Part shown: positions 8,916 through 16,497 of the stretch, one piece after another
How the letters are laid out: each line of letters starts with the position of its first letter
How positions within the stretch are numbered: position 1 is the stretch's first letter
Assembly (NCBI GenBank): GCA_021789735.1
Contig: JAJYJB010000005.1
Span: forward strand, 1-53,950
Direction of reading: 5' to 3'
DNA length: 53,950 bases
Source: Nitrospirota bacterium
Lineage (GTDB): Bacteria; Nitrospirota; Thermodesulfovibrionia; Thermodesulfovibrionales; JdFR-88
The notes under the pieces: model-generated
Databases searched by the model: none
Seen by the model: only the letters and a program-made list of their open reading frames with translations
Told to the model about the DNA's origin: nothing
Position numbers and translations under genes: made by a program

Positions 8916-8933
8916 TCGGCAATAGATTGCCGA
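8916..8933. promoter_or_regulatory. Palindromic operator over the glnA transcription start
   Basis: TCGGCAATAGATTGCCGA, an 8-bp perfect inverted repeat with a 2-base centre. It lies 3 bases downstream of the -10 box and covers +1, the typical position for a repressor. The binding protein is not known; the sequence is not the NtrC, NtcA or GlnR consensus. Confidence 0.55.
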
Positions 8934-8936
8934 CCT

Positions 8937-8966
8937 AGTATAGAAAATGCCTTTTGCGGGTGTCAA
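8937..8966 (-). promoter_or_regulatory. glnA sigma-70 promoter
   Basis: Minus strand: a consensus TTGACA (8966-8961), an 18-base spacer and TATACT (8942-8937). Transcription should begin near 8930, giving a leader of almost 90 bases before glnA. Confidence 0.75.
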
Positions 8967-9008
8967 GAAAAATCGGAGCGCAAATATGGCCGCGAAAAAC
9001 AAAAAAAC

Positions 9009-10040
9009 TTACCTGTATCTCACGCGTCCCGAGCCCCTGGCCGTTTTGCCGATGATCCAGGAACCGTAGCCCGCTTTCTTGAGGGCAGAAACGGCCTTTC
9101 CCGCGTCATCCTGCGCGGTGACCACTACAAACCCTATGCCCATGTTGAAGGTCTTCTTCATTTCCGCGTCCGGGACGCCCCCTAAGCCCTGTATGAGGCC
9201 GAAGACCGGCGGGACAGGCCATGAGCCCTCCTGCACAACGGCGTCTATGTTGCCCGGCAATATCCTGTTCAAGTTCCCGGGGATGCCGCCGCCCGTGATG
9301 TGGGCCATCCCCTTCACCGGGAGCCTGTCTTTGAGCGCCCCGTACGCCTTCACGTATATCTTTGTGGGCGTAAGGAGCTCGGTGGCGACAGAGCGCCCTG
9401 CCAGCTCGCGCGGCCTTGATCCGAGAGAAAGCCCGCCTGCCTCCAGAAGGGCCTTTCTTGCGAGCGAATAGCCGTTTGAGTGCAGACCGGAAGACGCGAG
9501 CCCTATCAGGGCATCTCCGGGCTTGATGCCGGAGCCGTCCACGATGCCGCTTTTCTCCACAACGCCAACCGCAAAGCCTGCTAGGTCGTACTCCCCTTCC
9601 TTATAGAAATCCGGCAGTTCCGCCGTCTCTCCTCCCGTAAGGGCGCAGCCCGCCTGTCTGCACCCCTTTGCTATGCCGCTTATCACTTTTGCGGCCTTTT
9701 CCGCGTCAAGCTTTCCGGTGGCGAAGTAGTCCAGGAAGAAGAGGGGCTCCGCGCCGGACGTAAGGATATCGTTTACGCACATGGCCACCAGGTCTATGCC
9801 GACGGTCCCGTGCCTGCCGGTCAGAAAGGCGACCTTCAGCTTGGTGCCTACGCCGTCCGTCCCGCTCACAAGCACCGGCTCCTTGTACTTTTCGGTATCC
9901 AGCCTGAAAAGGGCGCCGAACAGGCCTATGCCCTTCAGCACTTCCTTTCTGCCCGTTTTTCCGGCCATCGGGGATATGAGCTCCACGAGCCTTTCCCCCT
10001 CTTTTATGTCGACTCCCGCTTTTTTATAGGTCAGCCCCAA
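9009..10040 (-). CDS. purM: Phosphoribosylformylglycinamidine cyclo-ligase (AIR synthetase)
   Basis: 343 residues from the chosen TTG. It closes the imidazole ring in purine synthesis (FGAM plus ATP to AIR). Family motifs: LTYKKAGVDI at the N-terminus, VSGTDGVGTKLKVAF, GIDLVAMCVNDILTSGAEPLFFLDYF, GCALTGGETAELPDFY and HITGGGIPGNLNRILP. The open frame continues to a TTG at 10091, but homologues begin right before the LTYKKAGVDI stretch, so the TTG at 10040 is preferred. GGGAGG precedes it at a rather long spacing of about 14 bases. It is divergent from surE, with under 110 bases between the two. Confidence 0.93.
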   Translation of the reverse strand: MGLTYKKAGVDIKEGERLVELISPMAGKTGRKEVLKGIGLFGALFRLDTEKYKEPVLVSGTDGVGTKLKVAFLTGRHGTVGIDLVAMCVNDILTSGAEPLFFLDYFATGKLDAEKAAKVISGIAKGCRQAGCALTGGETAELPDFYKEGEYDLAGFAVGVVEKSGIVDGSGIKPGDALIGLASSGLHSNGYSLARKALLEAGGLSLGSRPRELAGRSVATELLTPTKIYVKAYGALKDRLPVKGMAHITGGGIPGNLNRILPGNIDAVVQEGSWPVPPVFGLIQGLGGVPDAEMKKTFNMGIGFVVVTAQDDAGKAVSALKKAGYGSWIIGKTARGSGRVRYR

Positions 10041-10130
10041 GACTTTTTGAAAAACCTCCCGGTAAAATTTTTTCGCATTTATTTTGCACAAAACAAGGCG
10101 GCGCGGGCAAGCAGTTTTTCTTTTCCAAAA

Positions 10131-10139
10131 TGATACAAT
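10131..10139 (+). promoter_or_regulatory. Extended -10 promoter of surE
   Basis: TGATACAAT matches an extended -10 (TGn followed by TACAAT). It ends 5 bases before the ATG at 10145, so the transcript could begin at the start codon. No clear -35 is visible. Confidence 0.4.
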
Positions 10140-10144
10140 TGATT

Positions 10145-10945
10145 ATGGCCGAAGAGAGGAAGCTGATACTCGTAACGAACGACGACGGCGTCCATTCCCC
10201 CGGCCTGAAGGCCCTCCTGGAGAGCATGGAGGAAATTGGGGAGGCCGTCGCGGTGGCCCCGGACAGGGAGCGCTCGGCGGTGAGCCACGCCCTTACGCTC
10301 CACAGGCCCCTCAGGGTGGAGCGCTTAAAAGAGAACATCTACAGCGTAAACGGCACCCCGACGGACTGCGTCGCCATAGGTGCGCAAAAGCTGCTGCCCA
10401 GGAAACCGGACCTGATAGTTTCCGGCATAAACAGGGGGGCGAACCTGGGTGACGACGTCACCTACTCCGGCACCGTTTCCGCCGCCATCGAGGGCACCAT
10501 AATGGGGATAAACTCACTGGCCTTCTCCCTCATGCTTGATTTTCCGGCCGGTGGCGCCGGCCCCCGCCATTACGGGACGGCCGGTGAATACGCAAGGCTC
10601 CTGGCTTCCTTTGCCCTTGAAAACGGGCTTCCCTACGACACTCTCCTGAACGTCAATGTCCCCAACTCCCCGCAGAAGGCCGTAAAGGGGGTAAGGTTCA
10701 CAAGGCAGTCAAAACGCGTATACGACGGCTCCATCCAGGAAACGATGTCTCCCTGGGGGGAACTTTGCTACTGGATAGGCGGGGGCACGCCCGTATGGGA
10801 GCGCGGACCCGACACGGACATGGACACCGTCATGGACGGCTATGTGTCCGTGACCCCCATACACCTGGATTTCACCAACAGCGGGGCCATCGAGTGGCTC
10901 AAGAGCAGGTGGAACGGGGCCGGCCAGTCCTTTCGCCAAAAATAA
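10145..10945 (+). CDS. surE: 5'-nucleotidase / survival protein SurE
   Basis: 266 residues. SurE is a metal-dependent nucleoside 5'-monophosphate phosphatase linked to stationary-phase survival. The N-terminal ILVTNDDGVHSPG carries the metal-binding DD pair. VAPDRERSAVSHALTL, NGTPTDCVAIG and SGINRGANLGDDVTYSGTV complete the active site. The ATG at 10145 is chosen over the one at 10130 because the latter lies inside the -10 box; there is no Shine-Dalgarno. It is followed by pcm, an arrangement seen in many proteobacteria, although a hairpin with a T-run separates them here. Confidence 0.93.
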   Translation: MAEERKLILVTNDDGVHSPGLKALLESMEEIGEAVAVAPDRERSAVSHALTLHRPLRVERLKENIYSVNGTPTDCVAIGAQKLLPRKPDLIVSGINRGANLGDDVTYSGTVSAAIEGTIMGINSLAFSLMLDFPAGGAGPRHYGTAGEYARLLASFALENGLPYDTLLNVNVPNSPQKAVKGVRFTRQSKRVYDGSIQETMSPWGELCYWIGGGTPVWERGPDTDMDTVMDGYVSVTPIHLDFTNSGAIEWLKSRWNGAGQSFRQK

Positions 10946-10971
10946 ATTTTTTATTCTCCCTTGCTTTTTAT

Positions 10972-10990
10972 CCCGCAAGGCGGGTTTTTT
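10972..10990 (+). terminator. surE terminator
   Basis: CCCGC-AAG-GCGGG hairpin followed by six T, 27 bases after the surE stop. The short stem may allow partial read-through into pcm. Confidence 0.65.
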
Positions 10991-11060
10991 GATTTTGCGA
11001 AAGCGGCAAAACATAGCCCTTTAAATTCAAAAACCGCAGCGGGCCGGGGGCCAAGACGGC

Positions 11061-11705
11061 ATGGATGAAGACAGGCTGGCCGCCCTGAGGCGGCGAATGG
11101 TGGACACCCAGATAATTTCCCGCGGGGTAAGGGACAGGCGCGTGCTTGACGTGATACTCAAGGTCCCGAGGCACCGTTTTGCGCCGGACGCGCCGGCCAG
11201 CATGGCATATGCCGATATGGCCCTGCCTGCCGCGGAAGGCCAGACGATCTCTCAGCCCTACATGGTTGCCGTGATGACCGAGCTCCTGGAGTTGGGAGGA
11301 GATGAAAAGGTGCTTGAGATAGGCACCGGCTCCGGGTATCAGACGGCCGTCCTTGCCGGGCTTGCGGCCAGGGTGTACACCATCGAGCGGCTCGGGCCGC
11401 TGACCGGAGCGGCAAAAAAAGTGCTTGATGAACTTGGCTATGACAACATAAGCTTCAGGGTGGGGGACGGCACCCTCGGATGGCCGGAAGCCGCCCCTTT
11501 TCAGGCCATTGTCGTGACCGCCGCGGCGCCGGAAATCCCAAAACCCCTTGTCGGGCAGCTTGACGAGGGCGGCAGCATCGTCATACCGGTGGGGTCCATT
11601 GTTTCCCAGAGGCTCATCAAGGGCAAAAAACAAAAAGGGGCGCTTACCCTGGAGGAGCATACCTTTTGCGCCTTCGTGCCCCTCATTGGAAAGCATGGTT
11701 TTTAA
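11061..11705 (+). CDS. pcm: Protein-L-isoaspartate O-methyltransferase
   Basis: 214 residues; repairs isoaspartyl damage in aged proteins using S-adenosylmethionine in the cytoplasm. The SAM-binding loop is VLEIGTGSGYQTAVLA (about 80-95), with ISQPYMVAVMTELL before it and AIVVTAAAPEIPKPLVGQL after it, all family hallmarks. The N-terminal MVDTQIISRGVRDRRVL is also typical. Paired with surE as in other bacteria, both being protein or nucleotide maintenance functions in non-growing cells. Confidence 0.93.
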   Translation: MDEDRLAALRRRMVDTQIISRGVRDRRVLDVILKVPRHRFAPDAPASMAYADMALPAAEGQTISQPYMVAVMTELLELGGDEKVLEIGTGSGYQTAVLAGLAARVYTIERLGPLTGAAKKVLDELGYDNISFRVGDGTLGWPEAAPFQAIVVTAAAPEIPKPLVGQLDEGGSIVIPVGSIVSQRLIKGKKQKGALTLEEHTFCAFVPLIGKHGF

Positions 11706-11721
11706 TTTATGTAGCTTCGGA

Positions 11722-11838
11722 TTTTGCGTGGGGGGCGAGCGGCGTTCGCTGCGCTGGCCCGCCGTCTCCCGCAGCAGGCGCACTGTCCCGGCGCGGCTCA
11801 AATGAATACGGCAAACGGCTGTCGCCGCGCCGTGTCGT
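11722..11838 (+). repeat. GC-rich dispersed repeat, copy A
   Basis: This stretch after pcm aligns over about 117 bases with 41256-41372. Shared blocks are TTCGCTGCG, GCCGCCGTCTCCCG, CGCGG, ATGAATACGGCAAA and CTGTCGCCGCGCC. Identity is roughly three quarters by eye. It is non-coding, self-complementary in parts (GGC/GCC arms), and sits just downstream of a gene in both cases. Confidence 0.7.
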
Positions 11839-11889
11839 AAGGGCCGCGGCGGCCACTGCGCTCGCGTCATCCGCCTTCTATTTCCGGCG

Positions 11890-11918
11890 TTGACAACCAT
11901 CCGGTTTGAATATAGCAT
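11890..11918 (+). promoter_or_regulatory. Promoter of the 59-residue protein gene
   Basis: TTGACA (11890-11895), 17-base spacer, TAGCAT (11913-11918). Transcription would start near 11925, about 40 bases before the ATG. Confidence 0.6.
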
Positions 11919-11962
11919 TTGGCTGAGGGAAAACAAAAAAATCGGCGAGGAGGTGCGATGAT

Positions 11963-12142
11963 ATGCCGACCATTGTCGTCGATGAAGAGGAAAGGGAGAT
12001 ACTTAAACACGCGCTCGAGATATATCTTTCCGATCTCAGGGAGGAGATATACAAGACCGAAAGCCACGAGACCAAGCCGCCCCTGAAAAGGGAGGAGACG
12101 ATCCTCAAGGAACTTTTAAAAAGGGTGGGGACAAGCAACTAA
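11963..12142 (+). CDS. Conserved-looking 59-residue helical protein
   Basis: The 59 residues begin MPTIVVDEEEREILKHA and include the phrase LEIYLSDLREEIYKTE. The whole chain should form two amphipathic helices joined near HETKPP. Small proteins with a YLSDLR-x-EI-x-T-E/D core are widespread in related bacteria, but no function is known to me. AGGAGG lies about 10 bases upstream and a TTGACA-17-TAGCAT promoter precedes it, so it is a real, independently expressed gene. It is monocistronic and convergent with ymdB. Confidence 0.75.
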   Translation: MPTIVVDEEEREILKHALEIYLSDLREEIYKTESHETKPPLKREETILKELLKRVGTSN

Positions 12143-12180
12143 AAAACTTTTTAGGTTTTTCCTTTTCTTTTTCTAAAAAT

Positions 12181-12963
12181 TCAGGGATGGGTAAGCTGCA
12201 CCCTAAGGACGGAAGAGCACCTTCCGTCTTTTTCATTTATGTCCATGACAAGGGCCGACAACAGGACGGGGCCGGAGGGTATCTCGAACCTTGTGGGCAT
12301 CTGGGTAAGGAACTTCTCCACTATCTGCTCCTTCCGCACGCCGATAACGGACTCGGCCGGGCCGGTCATGCCGGCGTCCGTGATATAGGCAGTGCCTCCT
12401 GGCAGGACCTTTTCATCCGCCGTTTGCACGTGCGTGTGAGTGCCGATCACGGCGCTTACCTTGCCGTCCAGGTAGTACCCGAGCGCGACCTTCTCGGACG
12501 TGGCCTCCGCATGAAAATCCACGATTATGCTTGCCGTGCGCTGCCGCATGCGTCCTGCTTCCGCCTCCGCCGCCCTGAAAGGGCAGTCGGTCGCGGTCAT
12601 GAACACCCTCCCCTGCAGGTTAATGACACCAATGGTCCTGCCGTCCGGCAGCGAGGCCACGACGCTACCAAAGCCGGGGACACCGGGCGGAAAGTTCAGG
12701 GGACGGAGCAGCCTGTCTTCCTTTGAAATGAACGGGATGATGTCTTTTTTGTCCCAGATGTGATTGCCGCTCGTGATCACATCAATTCCAGAGGAGAGCA
12801 GCTCTTTTGCGGTGTCGGCGGTTATGCCGAAGCCGCCGGAGGCGTTCTCGCCGTTTGCGATAACGAAGTCTATCCTGTTTCTGTCGATGAACCTGGGCAG
12901 GAGGGCCTTGACTGCCGTGCGGCCCGGCCTGCCCACTATGTCCCCTATGAAAAGAACCTTCAA
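12181..12963 (-). CDS. ymdB: YmdB/TIGR00282-type metallophosphoesterase
   Basis: 260 residues from the TTG at 12963, which begins right at the family's first motif VLFIGDIVGRPGR. An in-frame ATG 57 bases upstream would add a proline- and glycine-rich tail not expected in homologues. Metal-ligand motifs follow: IANGENASGGFGIT, TSGNHIWDKKD, IVDFHAEATSEK and IGTHTHVQTADE. In Bacillus the homologue is a 2',3'-cyclic-nucleotide phosphodiesterase. It follows rny on the same strand, the same pairing as in Bacillus, which suggests linked roles in RNA turnover. Confidence 0.9.
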   Translation of the reverse strand: MKVLFIGDIVGRPGRTAVKALLPRFIDRNRIDFVIANGENASGGFGITADTAKELLSSGIDVITSGNHIWDKKDIIPFISKEDRLLRPLNFPPGVPGFGSVVASLPDGRTIGVINLQGRVFMTATDCPFRAAEAEAGRMRQRTASIIVDFHAEATSEKVALGYYLDGKVSAVIGTHTHVQTADEKVLPGGTAYITDAGMTGPAESVIGVRKEQIVEKFLTQMPTRFEIPSGPVLLSALVMDINEKDGRCSSVLRVQLTHP

Positions 12964-13098
12964 CGGGTGTCTTGCCTGTCCCGGGATCCCCGGCAAAGAA
13001 CCGCCGGCAGCCCTATGCATGGCTTGATCTTGTCCCGTTGGCCCGCCTGACCCGCGGCAATTTTTTGTCCACGGGAAAAAATACGCTCGCTATCCATG

Positions 13099-14646
13099 CT
13101 ATTTCGCGTAATCGACGAACCTGTTTTCCCTTATCACGGTCACCTTTATCTGGCCCGGATAGGACATCTCGGCCTCGATCTTCTTGGCCAGGTCCTTTGA
13201 AAGCATCCAGGACGCCTCGTCGGTGACCTCCTCCGGCTTCACTATTATGCGGACTTCCCGGCCTGCCTGGATGGCGTAGCATTTCTCCACTCCCTTGTAC
13301 GACATGGCCAGGTCTTCGAGCTTGCCAAGCCTCTTCAGGTAGTTCTCTATGCTTTCGCTCCTGACCCCGGGCCTTGCCGCCGATATGGCGTCCGCCGCGG
13401 CCACCAGTGCGGCCTCCACCGTCCTTGCCTCTCCGTCGTGGTGGGACAGGATGGCGTCCACGACCAGCTCGGATTCCCCATATTTTCTGGCCAGGTTGGC
13501 GCCGATCTCCGGATGAGGGCCTTCGACCTCGTGGTCTACCGCCTTGCCCAGGTCGTGCAGCAGCCCCGCCCTCTTTGCCAGTTTCACATCCACACCCAGT
13601 TCCGCGGCCATGACCCCGGCGAAATGGGCGACTTCCCTGGAATGCTGGAGCACGTTCTGCCCGTATGAGGTCCGGTATTTCAGCCTCCCAAGGAGTTTTA
13701 TGACCTCGGGGTTTATCCCAGAGAGGCCCAAGTCGAACACCGCCTTTTCGCCTTCCTCCCGGATGGTGTTTTCCACTTCCTTCCTGGCCTTCTCCACGAT
13801 CTCCTCTATCCTCGCCGGGTGGATCCGGCCGTCCGCTATGAGCCGTTCCAGGGCAAGCCTTGCCACTTCCCTCCGGACCGGATTGAATGTGGAGAGGATT
13901 ATGGTCTCCGGCGTGTCGTCCACTATGAGGTCAACGCCGGTGGCCGACTCCAGGGCGCGGATGTTCCTGCCTTCACGGCCTATGATCCTGCCCTTCATGT
14001 CGTCGCTTGGGAGGCTTACGGCGGAGACCGTGGCGTCGGTCACATAATCGCTTGCATAACGCTGCACCGCAAGCCCTATTATCTCTTTGGCCTTTTTCTC
14101 GGCCGCCTCACGGGCCTCGTCCTCTATCTGTTTTGCGAACTTCGCGGACTCAAAACGCGTCTCTTCCTCTACCCGCTTAAGGAGCTCTGCCTTTGCATCT
14201 TCCGTGCCCAGTCCGGAGAGCTGCTCCAAAACCGTCTTCTGCCTTGCGATGGCCTCATCCACCTGTTTTTCCTTGCCCTGGAGGGCGCGGTCCCTGGCCC
14301 CAAGGTCCTTTTCGCGGCGCCCGAACTCATGTTCCCTGCGCTCAAGCTGGTCCTGCTTCCTCTCAAGGGTCTCTTCCTTGGTCCTCAGCCTTTTTTCAAG
14401 GTGCTGGAGCTCGGCCCGCCTGTCCTTGGACTCCTTTTCCAGTTCGGCGCGCGCCTGGTAAAGAATGCCTTTTGCCTCGTAAGAGGCGTCTTTCCTTATC
14501 CTGTCGGCATCGTTTTTTGCCGCAGAGATAAGCTCTTCCGATTCCTTCCTGATGTTTTCCGATTTGCGGTTCAGGGAGAACTTGTAAGCCAAGCCGATAA
14601 CTGCGCCCACGGCAACAGCAATGATGACGTAGAGAGCCTGGTTCAT
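13099..14646 (-). CDS. rny: Ribonuclease Y
   Basis: 515 residues, the normal length. A membrane anchor at 2-20 ([20 protein letters not shown]) is followed by a long charged coiled coil (about 25-195), a KH RNA-binding domain around [17 protein letters not shown] (about 215-275) and an HD hydrolase domain with [19 protein letters not shown] (about 355-375). This endonuclease starts mRNA decay at the inner membrane. GAGAGGAGGGAG precedes the ATG. 6S RNA lies immediately upstream on the same strand, and ymdB follows. Confidence 0.95.
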   Translation of the reverse strand: MNQALYVIIAVAVGAVIGLAYKFSLNRKSENIRKESEELISAAKNDADRIRKDASYEAKGILYQARAELEKESKDRRAELQHLEKRLRTKEETLERKQDQLERREHEFGRREKDLGARDRALQGKEKQVDEAIARQKTVLEQLSGLGTEDAKAELLKRVEEETRFESAKFAKQIEDEAREAAEKKAKEIIGLAVQRYASDYVTDATVSAVSLPSDDMKGRIIGREGRNIRALESATGVDLIVDDTPETIILSTFNPVRREVARLALERLIADGRIHPARIEEIVEKARKEVENTIREEGEKAVFDLGLSGINPEVIKLLGRLKYRTSYGQNVLQHSREVAHFAGVMAAELGVDVKLAKRAGLLHDLGKAVDHEVEGPHPEIGANLARKYGESELVVDAILSHHDGEARTVEAALVAAADAISAARPGVRSESIENYLKRLGKLEDLAMSYKGVEKCYAIQAGREVRIIVKPEEVTDEASWMLSKDLAKKIEAEMSYPGQIKVTVIRENRFVDYAK

Positions 14647-14841
14647 CTGAAACTCCCTCCTCTCATATATGTATAGGGAGCCGGACGAATCAGCTATGGG
14701 AAGGTCCTTCGGTCTTAACCGGAATATCCGGGGACTTGCCTGGGGGGGAATTTTATTGTTTTTTTAACGTTTTCCGCTTTCAAAACCACCAGTCCCCCCT
14801 CTATACCGAAGGCATTTTCAACCAGAGCCATAAATAAAACC

Positions 14842-15035
14842 CGCCCTGCCGTGCAGGCAAACGCGTTAGATCCACTAGTTCCAAGTGGGTGCCCCAAGGG
14901 AGACATCAGGCTTTCTCCTCGAAGGAAGACTTGCTCACAGTACCCCCTTATTCCAGCTCCCTAAAGATCTAACTTGGTGGATTAACATCATAGCCCATCA
15001 CGCACAGGGCAGGCTCCAAATTTGTCCAACCCCTT
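14842..15035 (-). ncRNA. ssrS: 6S RNA
   Basis: Read on the minus strand, the 5' GCCTGCCCTGTGC arm pairs with the 3' TGCACGGCAGGGC arm to close the molecule. Further in, GTTAGATC pairs with GATCTAAC. The middle carries GTGAGCAAGTC, a TTCG-loop hairpin and GAGAAAGCCTGATG, which closely matches the GUGAGCAU...GAGAAGCCU block of the E. coli 6S RNA central region. 6S RNA binds the housekeeping RNA polymerase holoenzyme and acts as a promoter mimic. Ends are estimates from the promoter and the closing stem. Location before rny fits its usual neighbourhood. The rest of the 14647-15131 gap holds only the rny leader, with a CCGGAATATCCGG palindrome at about 14719-14731. Confidence 0.85.
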
Positions 15036-15041
15036 TATCCT

Positions 15042-15071
15042 TTTATAGCAGAAAATGGCCCCTTTTAGCAA
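15042..15071 (-). promoter_or_regulatory. 6S RNA promoter
   Basis: Minus strand TTGCTA (15071-15066), 18-base spacer, TATAAA (15047-15042). It sets the predicted RNA start near 15035. Confidence 0.6.
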
Positions 15072-15131
15072 TTAATAAATGTAAGTAGCGGGCATTGTTT
15101 TTAAACTGTTGTTTATGTTAATTTTGATTCA

Positions 15132-15701
15132 ATGGTAAAGAATGATCGCTGGATAAAGGAAATGGCCCAAAAAGGCATGATAGAGCCATTTGCTGACAGA
15201 ATGCTTGTAAAAACGGGCATTTCCTATGGTCTTGGCTCCTACGGGTATGACATGCGGCTTTCAGAAGAGTTCAAGGTCTTCAGGAACGGCAGGGCAGCGG
15301 ACGCAGGCGGAAACAAAGATGTCCTCGACCCTAAAAACTGCGGGCCGGAGTGTTTTGAGCCAGCAAACGGCCCGAGCTGCGTCATACCGCCCGGCTCGTT
15401 CGTCCTTGGCCGTTCCCTGGAATATTTCAGGCTGCCAAGGGACATTATCGTCCTGAGCACGGGGAAATCCACCTACGCCAGATGCGGGGTGATAGTGAAC
15501 GTGACCCCGCTTGAGCCGGAATGGGAGGGTTTCGTGACCATCTCCATATCGAACACGGGCCCCATGCCCGTAAGGCTCTACGCCGGAGAGGGCATCTCCC
15601 AGCTCGTGTTCCTGGGTGCGCATGAGGCATGCCAGGTGTCATATGCGGACAAGGCCGGGAAATACCAGGCCCAAAAAGGCATAACCCACTCCAAGGCATA
15701 A
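15132..15701 (+). CDS. dcd: dCTP deaminase
   Basis: 189 residues. Deaminates dCTP to dUTP for thymidylate synthesis. The family signature GSYGYDMRL lies at about 36-44, and GKSTYARCGVIVNVTPLEPEWEGF (about 115-138) holds the catalytic serine, arginine and glutamate region. No dUTPase fusion is apparent. There is no Shine-Dalgarno; an AT-rich stretch with TTGTTT and TTAATT elements ends 8 bases before the ATG, so a leaderless message is possible. It is divergent from the 6S RNA gene and followed by pyrF. Confidence 0.93.
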   Translation: MVKNDRWIKEMAQKGMIEPFADRMLVKTGISYGLGSYGYDMRLSEEFKVFRNGRAADAGGNKDVLDPKNCGPECFEPANGPSCVIPPGSFVLGRSLEYFRLPRDIIVLSTGKSTYARCGVIVNVTPLEPEWEGFVTISISNTGPMPVRLYAGEGISQLVFLGAHEACQVSYADKAGKYQAQKGITHSKA

Positions 15702-15724
15702 AAAATTAGATCAGATCAAAAAAG

Positions 15725-16444
15725 ATGACGGCAAAACAGAAACTCATCGTTGCCCTTGATGTGGACGACAGGTCCAGGGCGCTGGAGATGGTCGGCCGGC
15801 TCGGCGGGCATGTGGACATCTTCAAGGTGGGGCTTGAGCTTTTCACCGCGGAAGGCCCTTCCGTAGTGAAGGAGATCCAGGACAGGGGCAAAAAAGTCTT
15901 TCTGGACCTTAAGTTCCATGACATCCCCACCACGGTGGCCAAGGCGGCGCGCACAGCCGCCAGGCTGGGGGTTTTCATGTTCAACGTCCATGCGTCCGCG
16001 GGGTCCGAGGCCATGCTCAGGGCCAGGGACGAGGTGGTGGCCTTCAGCCTGAAGGAGGACCGTCCCAGGCCTCTGGTCCTGGCGGTCACCGTCCTTACCA
16101 GCCAAAACGATGATGTCCTCAAGACGGAGCTGGGAGTGCAGCACAGTTTGAGGACCCATGTAAAACACCTTGCAAGTCTTGCCAAACGCTCCGGGCTGGA
16201 CGGCGTGGTGGCAAGCGGGCAGGAAGCGATGATGATAAAAGAGCGCCTTGGCGCCGGATTTATAATCGTCACCCCCGGCATCCGGCCTTCCACCTGTCCT
16301 GCTGACGACCAGAAAAGGACCATGACCGCGGCGGAGGCCCTGAGGGCGGGGGCAGACTACATAGTCCTTGGACGGGCCGTCACAAAACAGCCGGACCCGG
16401 AAAAGGCGCTTGAGCGGATCTGCATGGATATCACCGCCGGATAA
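15725..16444 (+). CDS. pyrF: Orotidine 5'-phosphate decarboxylase
   Basis: 239 residues, a TIM barrel for the last step of UMP synthesis. The N-terminal IVALDVDDRSRAL and the catalytic VFLDLKFHDIPTTV (lysine between two aspartates) are diagnostic, with IVTPGIRP and ADYIVLGRAVT forming the phosphate site. It is 23 bases after dcd, so the two pyrimidine genes are likely co-transcribed. Confidence 0.95.
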   Translation: MTAKQKLIVALDVDDRSRALEMVGRLGGHVDIFKVGLELFTAEGPSVVKEIQDRGKKVFLDLKFHDIPTTVAKAARTAARLGVFMFNVHASAGSEAMLRARDEVVAFSLKEDRPRPLVLAVTVLTSQNDDVLKTELGVQHSLRTHVKHLASLAKRSGLDGVVASGQEAMMIKERLGAGFIIVTPGIRPSTCPADDQKRTMTAAEALRAGADYIVLGRAVTKQPDPEKALERICMDITAG

Positions 16445-16497
16445 GATAAGAAAGCACTTTTTTGCCGGCGGACAATAAAAAAAGCCTTCTTTGCGGG

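Noticed and set aside
14715..14906. 63-codon frame on the minus strand
   Set aside because: It lies across the 3' half of the 6S RNA; the RNA structure explains the sequence better.
16462..16497. TTG start upstream of pabB
   Set aside because: No ribosome-binding site; adds a short lysine-rich tail not expected before the first conserved segment.
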